Shown: in pieces, positions 1 to 5,083 of the stretch | Layout of the letters: every line of letters begins with the position of its first letter | Position numbering within the stretch: the first letter of the stretch is position 1 | NCBI GenBank assembly: GCA_945869725.1 | Contig: CAMBPO010000109.1 | Coordinates: forward strand, 1-5,083 | DNA from: Klebsiella pneumoniae | Lineage (GTDB): Bacteria; Pseudomonadota; Gammaproteobacteria; Pseudomonadales; Pseudohongiellaceae | Direction: 5' to 3' | DNA length: 5,083 nt | The notes under the pieces: generated by a model | The model's input: the letters and a program-made list of their open reading frames with translations, nothing else | Databases searched by the model: none | Told to the model about the DNA's origin: nothing | Program-made: the position numbers and the translations under genes

Positions 1-996
1 AAGTGGCTACGCTTAAAAGGTTCCACCGGAAACAATCTCAACAACGTGGATCTGAATCTACCGCTGGGATTATTGACCTGCGTCACGGGCGTGTCAGGCT
101 CCGGTAAATCTACGCTGATCAACAACACGCTGCACCCGGTCGCCTCCACCGCGCTCAATGGTGCGACCACCTTGGTCGCAGCACCTTATGCCAGCATCGA
201 AGGACTGGATCAGCTCGATAAAGTAGTCGACATCGACCAGAGCCCGATTGGCCGCACACCACGCTCCAATCCCGCCACCTACACCGGCATTTTTACGCCG
301 GTGCGCGAACTGTTCTCCGGCACCCAGGAAGCACGCTCACGCGGCTACAATCCTGGCCGCTTCAGCTTCAACGTCAAAGGCGGCCGCTGCGAAGCCTGCC
401 AGGGCGACGGCATGGTCAAAGTGGAAATGCACTTTTTGCCCGACGTCTACGTGGCCTGTGATGTCTGCCACGGAAAACGCTACAACCGCGAAACCCTCGA
501 GGTCCGCTACAAAGGCAAAAACATCGCCGAAGTGCTGGACATGACCATCGAAGACGCACGCGAGTTTTTTGATGCCGTGCCCGTCATCGCCCGCAAACTA
601 CAAACCATGATGGAAGTTGGCCTCACCTACGTGCGCCTCGGCCAGGCTGCAACCACACTCTCCGGCGGCGAGGCACAACGCGTCAAACTGTCACGCGAAC
701 TCTCCAAACGTGACACTGGCCAGACCCTGTACATTCTCGACGAACCCACCACCGGCCTGCATTTTGAAGACATCCGTCAGTTGTTGGCGGTGCTGCATCA
801 ACTGCGTGACCAGGGCAACACCATTGTGGTGATCGAGCACAATCTGGACGTCATCAAAACCGCAGACTGGATCATTGATCTGGGGCCAGAGGGCGGCAGT
901 GGTGGCGGGGTTATTGTCGCGCAGGGAACGCCTGAAGAGGTGGCTGCGAGTGAGGGGTCGTTTACGGGATTTTATTTGAGGAGGATGATTGGTTAG
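1..996 (+). CDS. uvrA: UvrA, excinuclease ABC subunit A, C-terminal third (5' end outside window)
   Basis: UvrA is the damage-sensing ATPase of nucleotide excision repair; it dimerises, loads UvrB at lesions and then leaves. The frame is open from base 1, and 331 residues are visible of a family length near 940. Numbering the visible residues: the second ABC domain starts with the GxxxNNL-type strand (7-15), Walker [10 protein letters not shown] (30-38), a zinc module with CEAC (130-133) and CDVC (153-156), the ABC signature LSGGEAQR (220-227), Walker B LYILDEP (243-249) and the switch histidine in EHNLD (His280). Every key residue is present and the C-terminus (GFYLRRMIG) ends normally at TAG. 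The GTG at base 46 is internal: the 15 codons before it encode conserved UvrA sequence. It converges on eptA. No clear intrinsic terminator follows the stop. The family assignment is essentially certain. Confidence 0.98.
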   Translation, partial: KWLRLKGSTGNNLNNVDLNLPLGLLTCVTGVSGSGKSTLINNTLHPVASTALNGATTLVAAPYASIEGLDQLDKVVDIDQSPIGRTPRSNPATYTGIFTPVRELFSGTQEARSRGYNPGRFSFNVKGGRCEACQGDGMVKVEMHFLPDVYVACDVCHGKRYNRETLEVRYKGKNIAEVLDMTIEDAREFFDAVPVIARKLQTMMEVGLTYVRLGQAATTLSGGEAQRVKLSRELSKRDTGQTLYILDEPTTGLHFEDIRQLLAVLHQLRDQGNTIVVIEHNLDVIKTADWIIDLGPEGGSGGGVIVAQGTPEEVAASEGSFTGFYLRRMIG

Positions 997-1060
997 GTAC
1001 CGCGTCGGCATTTGGGGTAACTTAAACCTGATAACCCACAGGTAAGCTGGGGCGATTCAG

Positions 1061-1116
1061 CACTTTTGTGCGCCAAAAAATGCAATAAATCACACTTTTA
1101 TGCGCATAAAAGTGTG
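1061..1116. repeat. Tandem AT-rich palindromes, operator-like
   Basis: Bases 1091-1116 are a perfect 26-bp palindrome, half-site CACACTTTTATGC. A degenerate copy of its central 22 bp lies at 1061-1082 (CACTTTTGTGCGCC then A6TG), matching 1093-1114 at 18 of 22 positions. The centres are 32 bp apart, about three helical turns, so two dimers could bind the same DNA face. Perfect symmetry plus a phased weaker copy is typical of a repressor operator, but both neighbouring genes point toward this spot, so there is no obvious promoter to control. On the minus strand the palindrome could fold as an 11-bp stem, with a T6 run about ten bases later, so it may be a weak terminator for eptA. The symmetry is observed; the function is inferred. 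Confidence 0.55.
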
Positions 1117-1150
1117 GATGCCTTTGCTGATAGTGGCGTCGACAGTTACC

Positions 1151-1236
1151 GCTTGCCGGATAGGGCGGGTGCGTTGAAGAACAATCAGACTGCCGCAGGC
1201 AGTCGTTCTGAAACCCACCCGCCCTGTCCGGCAAGC
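1151..1236 (+). repeat. Bulged long-hairpin repeat, copy 1
   Basis: This is an 86-bp imperfect palindrome. The outer arms 1151-1175 and 1212-1236 pair over 25 positions, with one T/G wobble (1161/1226) and one C/C mismatch (1172/1215). Inside come a GA/GA internal loop (1176-1177 and 1210-1211), AGAAC paired with GTTCT (1178-1182/1205-1209), a one-sided bulge AATCA (1183-1187), an inner stem GACTGCC/GGCAGTC (1188-1194/1198-1204) and a 3-base loop. It differs from copy 2 at only 2 of 86 positions. Similarity continues weakly outside the arms (CAGTKACC on the left, CACCAWTRAACC on the right). It ends 19 bases from the eptA stop codon. No T-run follows on either strand, so it is not a canonical intrinsic terminator. 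Strand is given only as the shared orientation of the three copies. Confidence 0.9.
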
Positions 1237-1255
1237 ACCAATAAACCACCAGCCA

Positions 1256-2935
1256 CTACACATCCAACAACCCAAGTTTTGAAGCAAACCCCGGACACAC
1301 CTCAAAAACATCCAACTCAGGCCGCATAAACGCTGTCTCCACCCGCATGTAGTGCAGCAAAGAATCGAACAGATAATCATGACTAAGTGCCAGGCCACTT
1401 TCTTTACATGCATCCAGTAATTGCTGTACCGAGCCGTCAAGTCCCGGCTTCCACAGCAGAAACGGCACTTTTTTCTGGGCATCGGGCGCCATCCAATACG
1501 GTAGGCCGTGCAGATAAACGCCATTTTCCCCCAAGGACTCACCATGATCCGACACATACATCATGGTTGCAGCATAGTGATCAGCCAATGATTCCAGTAG
1601 CGTGATGGTGTCCGCGAGGAACGCGTCTGTTGCAAAAATTGCATTGTCGTATGCATTGATAATTTCCTGCTGCGTGCACTTGTCAAACATATTGGTCGTG
1701 CATTCTGGCAGAAACTGCTTTTGAGACTGATCACTGCGCTTGAAGTACTCCGGCCCATGATTACCCTGCTGGTGCAACACTACCAGGACAGGACGTTGAC
1801 CGCTGACTTCTGCAATCAAGCGGTTTTCCAGGCCTTGCAGAAGAATCGTATCCTGACAGTGCCCGTGCTCACACAAACTGGACCGCGGAGCGCTGAACAG
1901 GTTCTCGGTGTCTATCCGTGCACAAACTTCCTTGCAGCCAGAATTATTGTCCTGCCACAACACCCTGACACCAGCCCTAGCAAGAACATCCAGAACATTG
2001 TCTGAGTGTTTCGCCAGCGTATCGTCATAGTTCTCCCGCGACAGGTAACTGAACATACACGGCAGAGAAATAGCCGTTGCTGTCCCGCAGGCATCAATGG
2101 CACCAAAGTTGACCAACTGGCGCCTTTCCAGTTCGGGTGTTGTTTTGCGCTCATAAGCATTAATTGACAGATGATCTGCTCGGGCTGTTTCTCCCAGAAC
2201 CAGAACAAGCAGTTGCGGACGGCTTGTTGCAGTGATATCTGCATCCATCAGCCGCGCGTCGCCTGCAATATGTATAAACGGTGGCGGGAACAGTTCACTC
2301 AATTTTATCTGCGCAGCACCTAAACCGGCCGTCAAAACCGACAGCGGCAATGCTTCGTGACTCAGGTAACGGTTCTCACGAAACACACTGGCGTAGCTCT
2401 GATACTGCAAAAAAATGACAACTGTCACGATTGCGAGGCTCGCCACCAGACTGCCCGCCCAGGCTGCAATCGCACGTACTGCATGGCCAGTTTTGTGGAT
2501 GCCAATCAAGGTAATCAATAGTGCTGGCAATAAAATAGACATGGCACCGTAGATGAACATGCCTGAACTGAGCAGGTCAGTGGCTTCGCGGGAATCAGTC
2601 TCCAGAATATTGATCAGCATGTTCTTGTCGATCACGATACCGAACTGCTGAATGAAGTACTGGCTGCTGGCAGCCATGCTGACAAGCAGGATCAGCCAAG
2701 GCTTTTGAAGACGGGAAATGCTTAGCAGTTGGGCAAGAAAAAAATTGATCCCAAACAGCACAAAAAGCAAGGGGCCAAGAAGCGACCAGCCGTTGATAGC
2801 CAGTAGCGAGCTGACAATGGGCTGATTCAGCAGCAGGGTGATGTATGCAGCAACCACCGCAGACAAGACCGGTCTGCGTACCGCAAACAAAGACACAACA
2901 TTTGGTTGCCTGATGCTCTCAGTTGTTGACTTCAC
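1256..2935 (-). CDS. eptA: EptA/PmrC family lipid A phosphoethanolamine transferase
   Basis: This inner-membrane enzyme moves phosphoethanolamine from phosphatidylethanolamine to lipid A phosphates on the periplasmic face, lowering surface charge and polymyxin binding. From the GTG start it has 559 residues, close to the family's roughly 545. The first ~180 residues carry about five membrane helices (near 22-40, 47-70, 79-101, 127-146, 155-176). A sulfatase/alkaline-phosphatase-like domain follows. Expected zinc and catalytic residues are all present: Glu249 in GETARAD, nucleophile Thr287 in CGTATA, His393 in GNHGP, Asp463-His464 in SDHGES and His476 in YLHGLP. Cysteine pairs 283/293 and 412/420 match the disulfide spacing of EptA and MCR enzymes. 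An ATG at 2968 gives 11 more residues, but GGAGGG sits four bases before the GTG, and the likely promoter overlaps the ATG. Transfer to lipid A rather than another glycan is inferred from family resemblance. Confidence 0.95.
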   Translation of the reverse strand: MKSTTESIRQPNVVSLFAVRRPVLSAVVAAYITLLLNQPIVSSLLAINGWSLLGPLLFVLFGINFFLAQLLSISRLQKPWLILLVSMAASSQYFIQQFGIVIDKNMLINILETDSREATDLLSSGMFIYGAMSILLPALLITLIGIHKTGHAVRAIAAWAGSLVASLAIVTVVIFLQYQSYASVFRENRYLSHEALPLSVLTAGLGAAQIKLSELFPPPFIHIAGDARLMDADITATSRPQLLVLVLGETARADHLSINAYERKTTPELERRQLVNFGAIDACGTATAISLPCMFSYLSRENYDDTLAKHSDNVLDVLARAGVRVLWQDNNSGCKEVCARIDTENLFSAPRSSLCEHGHCQDTILLQGLENRLIAEVSGQRPVLVVLHQQGNHGPEYFKRSDQSQKQFLPECTTNMFDKCTQQEIINAYDNAIFATDAFLADTITLLESLADHYAATMMYVSDHGESLGENGVYLHGLPYWMAPDAQKKVPFLLWKPGLDGSVQQLLDACKESGLALSHDYLFDSLLHYMRVETAFMRPELDVFEVCPGFASKLGLLDV

Positions 2936-2939
2936 TGTG

Positions 2940-2945
2940 CCCTCC
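2940..2945 (-). promoter_or_regulatory. Ribosome binding site deciding the eptA start
   Basis: On the minus strand GGAGGG lies four bases upstream of the GTG at 2935. The upstream in-frame ATG at 2968 has only a weak AAGG about ten bases before it. The Shine-Dalgarno therefore favours the GTG, giving an N-terminus beginning MKSTTESIRQPN. Confidence 0.8.
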
Positions 2946-2963
2946 GAACGCTGATGTTCAAAG

Positions 2964-2969
2964 AGCATA
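2964..2969 (-). promoter_or_regulatory. Candidate -10 element of the eptA promoter
   Basis: TATGCT on the minus strand matches TATAAT at four of six positions. It lies ten bases downstream of the PmrA-like box, so the box would occupy the -35 region, as is usual for PmrA-activated promoters with a poor -35. Transcription would then start near 2950-2958, giving a short leader that contains the GGAGGG. The hexamer alone is weak evidence; the spacing to the box and ribosome site is what supports it. Confidence 0.45.
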
Positions 2970-2979
2970 ACAACACTGC

Positions 2980-2996
2980 CTTAAGGATTACTTAAG
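2980..2996 (-). promoter_or_regulatory. PmrA-box-like direct repeat upstream of eptA
   Basis: Two CTTAAG hexamers (2991-2996 and 2980-2985) are separated by exactly five bases. This is the known arrangement of PmrA response-regulator boxes, CTTAA-type half-sites repeated with 5-bp spacing, found before eptA/pmrC in enteric bacteria and relatives. CTTAAG is itself palindromic, so the site reads similarly on both strands. Its place in front of an EptA-family gene makes activation by a PmrAB-type two-component system the natural inference. No regulator gene is in the window. Confidence 0.8.
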
Positions 2997-3008
2997 CCCG
3001 ACGTCAGA

Positions 3009-3030
3009 GCCGGCCTTACGCATTGCCGGC
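3009..3030. repeat. Short inverted repeat GCCGGC-N10-GCCGGC
   Basis: Two GCCGGC hexamers at 3009-3014 and 3025-3030 flank ten bases and could form a 6-bp GC hairpin. There is no T-run after it. It lies between the eptA promoter and hairpin copy 2. It may be chance in GC-rich DNA, or a weak stop for transcripts coming from the dehydrogenase. Confidence 0.35.
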
Positions 3031-3043
3031 ACCGTCAGTGACC

Positions 3044-3129
3044 GCTTGCCGGACAGGGCGGGTGCGTTGAAGAACAATCAGACTGCCACAGGCAGTCGTT
3101 CTGAAACCCACCCGCCCTGTCCGGCAAGC
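3044..3129 (+). repeat. Bulged long-hairpin repeat, copy 2
   Basis: This copy is 86 bp and identical to copy 1 except at 3054 (C for T) and 3088 (A for G). The first change restores a Watson-Crick pair where copy 1 has a wobble, and the second falls in the apical loop. The outer arms 3044-3068 and 3105-3129 pair with a single C/C mismatch. The GA/GA loop is at 3069-3070 and 3103-3104, the AATCA bulge at 3076-3080, and the inner stem at 3081-3087/3091-3097. It is in the same orientation as the other copies and lies 48 bases from copy 3. Confidence 0.9.
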
Positions 3130-3177
3130 ACCATTGAACCCGTGACTCCAACGAAGGCGCGCCCCACCACACGTGAA

Positions 3178-3274
3178 GAGCCGGGCTGGCCTGAGGGTGG
3201 TGTCCGTTGAAGAACAATCAGGTTGCCAACGGCAACCGTTCTGAAACCGACCCACCCTCAGGCCAGGCCGGCTC
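3178..3274 (+). repeat. Bulged long-hairpin repeat, copy 3, with different stems
   Basis: This 97-bp palindrome shares the core of copies 1 and 2: CGTT, GA, AGAAC and AATCA on the left, and GTTCT, GA and AACC on the right. Its outer arms are unrelated in sequence (starting GAGCCGGGCTGGCCTGAGG) yet pair over about 29 positions, with one G/G mismatch, one extra T (3201) and the same C/C mismatch before the core. The inner stem is GGTTGCC/GGCAACC (3221-3227/3231-3237) instead of GACTGCC/GGCAGTC, so it changed on both sides. It ends 13 bases from the dehydrogenase stop codon. No T-run follows on the minus strand, so it is not a canonical terminator. Confidence 0.9.
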
Positions 3275-3287
3275 CTCAGAACAAAAA

Positions 3288-5083
3288 TTACTGCGCCTGC
3301 CCCGCCATCTGCAACAAATACGCCCGGATACTTTCCACTTCCGCCGCCCCGATGTCCGCTGAGAACCCCGGCATACCCCGCGACAACAGACTGCCATCGA
3401 GCACAATGCTCTGGAACGCGGCATCGGTCAGCAACATCGGTGTATAACGCAGATCAGGCAAAGGACCGGCACTCATTGCCATCGGTCCATGGCACACCGA
3501 ACAGTAAGCACCGTAGAGCACACCACCCACATTCGCATCACCGGCACTGGTGATGCCAGCCAGATTTAAAGGCTGCGGCGGAGTCACTTCAATCTGTGGC
3601 AGCTGTCCTTCTGCGCCCAGCTTAAAGGCCATCAGTCGGCCATTGCGCTGGCGTGGATAATTACCTGATAACAATCCCATCGTCATGGGGATAGCGCCGC
3701 CCTGCCCGGCCAGCGCCAACACATACTGTTCACCATCCAACTCATAAGTGACCGATCCACCCAGAATGGCATCACCGACCTCAAAGTTCCAAAGCCGCTC
3801 ACCGGTATCGGTGCGATAGGCGTGGAACTGACCGTCGGCTGAGCCCTGGAAAACCAGTCCGCCGCCGGTGGACAACAATCCACTGTTGCCATAAACCGAG
3901 TAACTGACGCGCCAGGCTTCCGTCTGCGTTAGCGGGTTCCACGCGATCAATGCCGACAAGGGTTCGTTTTCAAGTATTTGTGCCGCCTGAGGGTTGGCAG
4001 GTTCGCCCGGCATCGCATCCTGCCCTATATTCCAACCAGTGTTCTGCGGCACAAATTCGGCTGGATTGCTGTAGGTATACGCGGTGTTCTGAGTTGGCAC
4101 AAATACATAGCCGGTTTGTGGATCGTAGGACATCGGATACCAGTTGTGTCCGCCCAAGGGGCCGGGTATCACAGTAGCAGGCTGATCGCGGTAGCGCACC
4201 ATCTCCGCTTCAATCGGACGACCGGTTTGTGCGTCCAGCCCGGATGCCCAGTTCATTGGCACATAATTATCACCAGAGATAAACTCACCGGTGGCCCGAT
4301 CCAGCACGTAAAAGAAGCCGTTTTTGGGCGCCTGCATAATGACCTGACGCTGGCGACCGTCAATCTGCATATCAGCCAGAATCATGTGTTGTGTTGCGGT
4401 GTAATCCCATGAATCTGCCGGCGTGGTCTGGAAGTGCCAGACGTATTCACCGGTGTCCGGACGCAAAGCAACAATGGACGACAGAAACAGGTTATCGCCC
4501 TGCCCGTTTGAGCGTATCTCGTGATTCCACGGGCTGCCGTTACCCACACCGATATACAGCAGATTCAGTGCCGGATCGTAGGCCATCGCATCCCAGACCG
4601 TACCGCCACCACCAATCGCCCACCACTCGCCCGCCCAGGTTTCAGCGGCCATTTCCATCGCAGAGCTTTCAAAACCGTCGGCGGGGTTACCGGGCACTGT
4701 ATAAAAACGCCACGCCAGCTCTCCGGTTTCAGAATCATAGGCAGAAACATAACCTCGCACCCCTAATTCACCACCGCCATTACCAATAATGACCTTGCCA
4801 TCAATAATGCGCGGAGCGCCGGTAATGGTGTAACGCATGGCAGGATCGACGGTCATTGTTGACCAGACTTCTTCACCGGTCGCACGATCCAGTGCAATCA
4901 GTCGTCCATCGAGTGCACCGAAATACACTTTATCGCCCCACGCAGCCATGCCGCGGTTGACCACATCACAGCAGGCATCCACGGCTTTGGCGCCGGGTAC
5001 TTGCGGATCGTAACGCCAGATTTCCTGGCCGGTGCGCGCGTCCACCGCAAAGGCTTTGCTCCACGCGGTGGTGAGGTAGACCA
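3288..5083 (-). CDS. PQQ-dependent quinohemoprotein alcohol dehydrogenase (N-terminus outside window)
   Basis: This is a periplasmic enzyme oxidising alcohols with PQQ and passing electrons to its own haem c. The frame is open to the right edge; 597 residues are visible and the signal peptide is missing. Numbering from the codon at 5045: a vicinal disulfide Cys25-Cys26, PQQ propeller strands with repeated TGE.W motifs, probable calcium ligands Glu93 and Asn169 (GNGSPW), catalytic base Asp214 (SWDYT), and Lys241 in APKNGFFYVLDR. A cytochrome c domain fused at the C-terminus has CSVCH (515-519) and probable distal ligand Met558 (RGMPGF). This layout matches type II (soluble) quinohemoprotein dehydrogenases. 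The residue two after Asp214 is Thr, not the extra Asp of lanthanide enzymes, so calcium dependence is likely. The GTG at 5045 is not the true start, because conserved sequence continues upstream. The substrate cannot be read from the sequence; a primary alcohol is most likely. Confidence 0.95.
   Translation of the reverse strand, partial: VYLTTAWSKAFAVDARTGQEIWRYDPQVPGAKAVDACCDVVNRGMAAWGDKVYFGALDGRLIALDRATGEEVWSTMTVDPAMRYTITGAPRIIDGKVIIGNGGGELGVRGYVSAYDSETGELAWRFYTVPGNPADGFESSAMEMAAETWAGEWWAIGGGGTVWDAMAYDPALNLLYIGVGNGSPWNHEIRSNGQGDNLFLSSIVALRPDTGEYVWHFQTTPADSWDYTATQHMILADMQIDGRQRQVIMQAPKNGFFYVLDRATGEFISGDNYVPMNWASGLDAQTGRPIEAEMVRYRDQPATVIPGPLGGHNWYPMSYDPQTGYVFVPTQNTAYTYSNPAEFVPQNTGWNIGQDAMPGEPANPQAAQILENEPLSALIAWNPLTQTEAWRVSYSVYGNSGLLSTGGGLVFQGSADGQFHAYRTDTGERLWNFEVGDAILGGSVTYELDGEQYVLALAGQGGAIPMTMGLLSGNYPRQRNGRLMAFKLGAEGQLPQIEVTPPQPLNLAGITSAGDANVGGVLYGAYCSVCHGPMAMSAGPLPDLRYTPMLLTDAAFQSIVLDGSLLSRGMPGFSADIGAAEVESIRAYLLQMAGQAQ

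Larger units (their letters stand above)
2936..3287. other. Intergenic region: eptA promoter plus two hairpin repeats
   Basis: About 350 bases lie between the eptA start and the dehydrogenase stop. They hold the eptA ribosome site, candidate -10 and PmrA-like box (2940-2996), a short inverted repeat (3009-3030), hairpin copy 2 (3044-3129), a 48-base spacer with no recognised signal, and hairpin copy 3 (3178-3274). Short open frames across the hairpins on both strands lack convincing ribosome sites and follow the repeat sequence, so I call no gene here. Confidence 0.8.

Noticed and set aside
46..48. GTG as the start of a 316-residue protein
   Set aside because: Conserved UvrA sequence continues in frame upstream to base 1; the gene is cut by the window edge.
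1021..1048. Hairpin CTTA-AA-CCTG / CAGG-TAAG after uvrA as an intrinsic terminator
   Set aside because: The stem is short, AT-rich and bulged, and no T-run follows on the plus strand.
1091..1120. Possible dif/XerCD site, because TGCGCATAA resembles the XerC arm
   Set aside because: No XerD-like arm (TTATGTTAAAT) follows at the right spacing, and the sequence is a perfect palindrome, unlike dif.
3044..3274. CRISPR array or integron attC sites suggested by repeated palindromes
   Set aside because: There are no regularly spaced short repeats with unique spacers. The conserved part is the centre of the hairpin rather than its ends, and no GTTRRRY/RYYYAAC boxes frame it.
3978..4412. Plus-strand open frame of 144 codons opposite the dehydrogenase
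   Set aside because: It lies wholly antisense to a well-conserved gene, with no recognisable domain; it is a codon-bias shadow.

Overview
The window looks like a piece of a gammaproteobacterial chromosome with moderately high G+C. The evidence is a typical proteobacterial UvrA tail, an EptA/PmrC lipid A phosphoethanolamine transferase preceded by what looks like a PmrA box, and a periplasmic PQQ/haem alcohol dehydrogenase. I cannot fix the genus from sequence alone.

Layout: (1) Positions 1-996 (+) hold the 3' third of uvrA, running in from the left edge. (2) Positions 997-1255 are a convergent intergenic region. It holds a perfect 26-bp AT-rich palindrome with a degenerate copy 32 bp away, then an 86-bp bulged hairpin repeat (copy 1). 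(3) Positions 1256-2935 (-) hold eptA. A strong Shine-Dalgarno places its start at a GTG, 33 bases inside the longest reading frame. A CTTAAG-N5-CTTAAG direct repeat and a possible -10 box lie upstream. (4) Positions 2936-3287 hold this promoter, a short inverted repeat, and two more hairpin repeats in the same orientation (copies 2 and 3). (5) Positions 3288-5083 (-) hold a large PQQ-dependent quinohemoprotein alcohol dehydrogenase whose N-terminus lies beyond the right edge.

The three proteins belong to unrelated processes (DNA repair, outer-membrane remodelling, periplasmic alcohol oxidation) and do not look like one operon. eptA seems to be a single-gene unit under its own PmrA-type promoter.

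The most unusual content is non-coding. A three-copy hairpin family keeps an invariant core: a C/C mismatch, a GA/GA internal loop, and a one-sided AATCA bulge. Its inner and outer stems differ between copies with compensatory changes. Copies 1 and 3 begin 14-20 bases past the stop codons of eptA and the dehydrogenase. I do not recognise this family as a named element. It behaves like a structured REP-type or 3'-UTR element selected for its fold.
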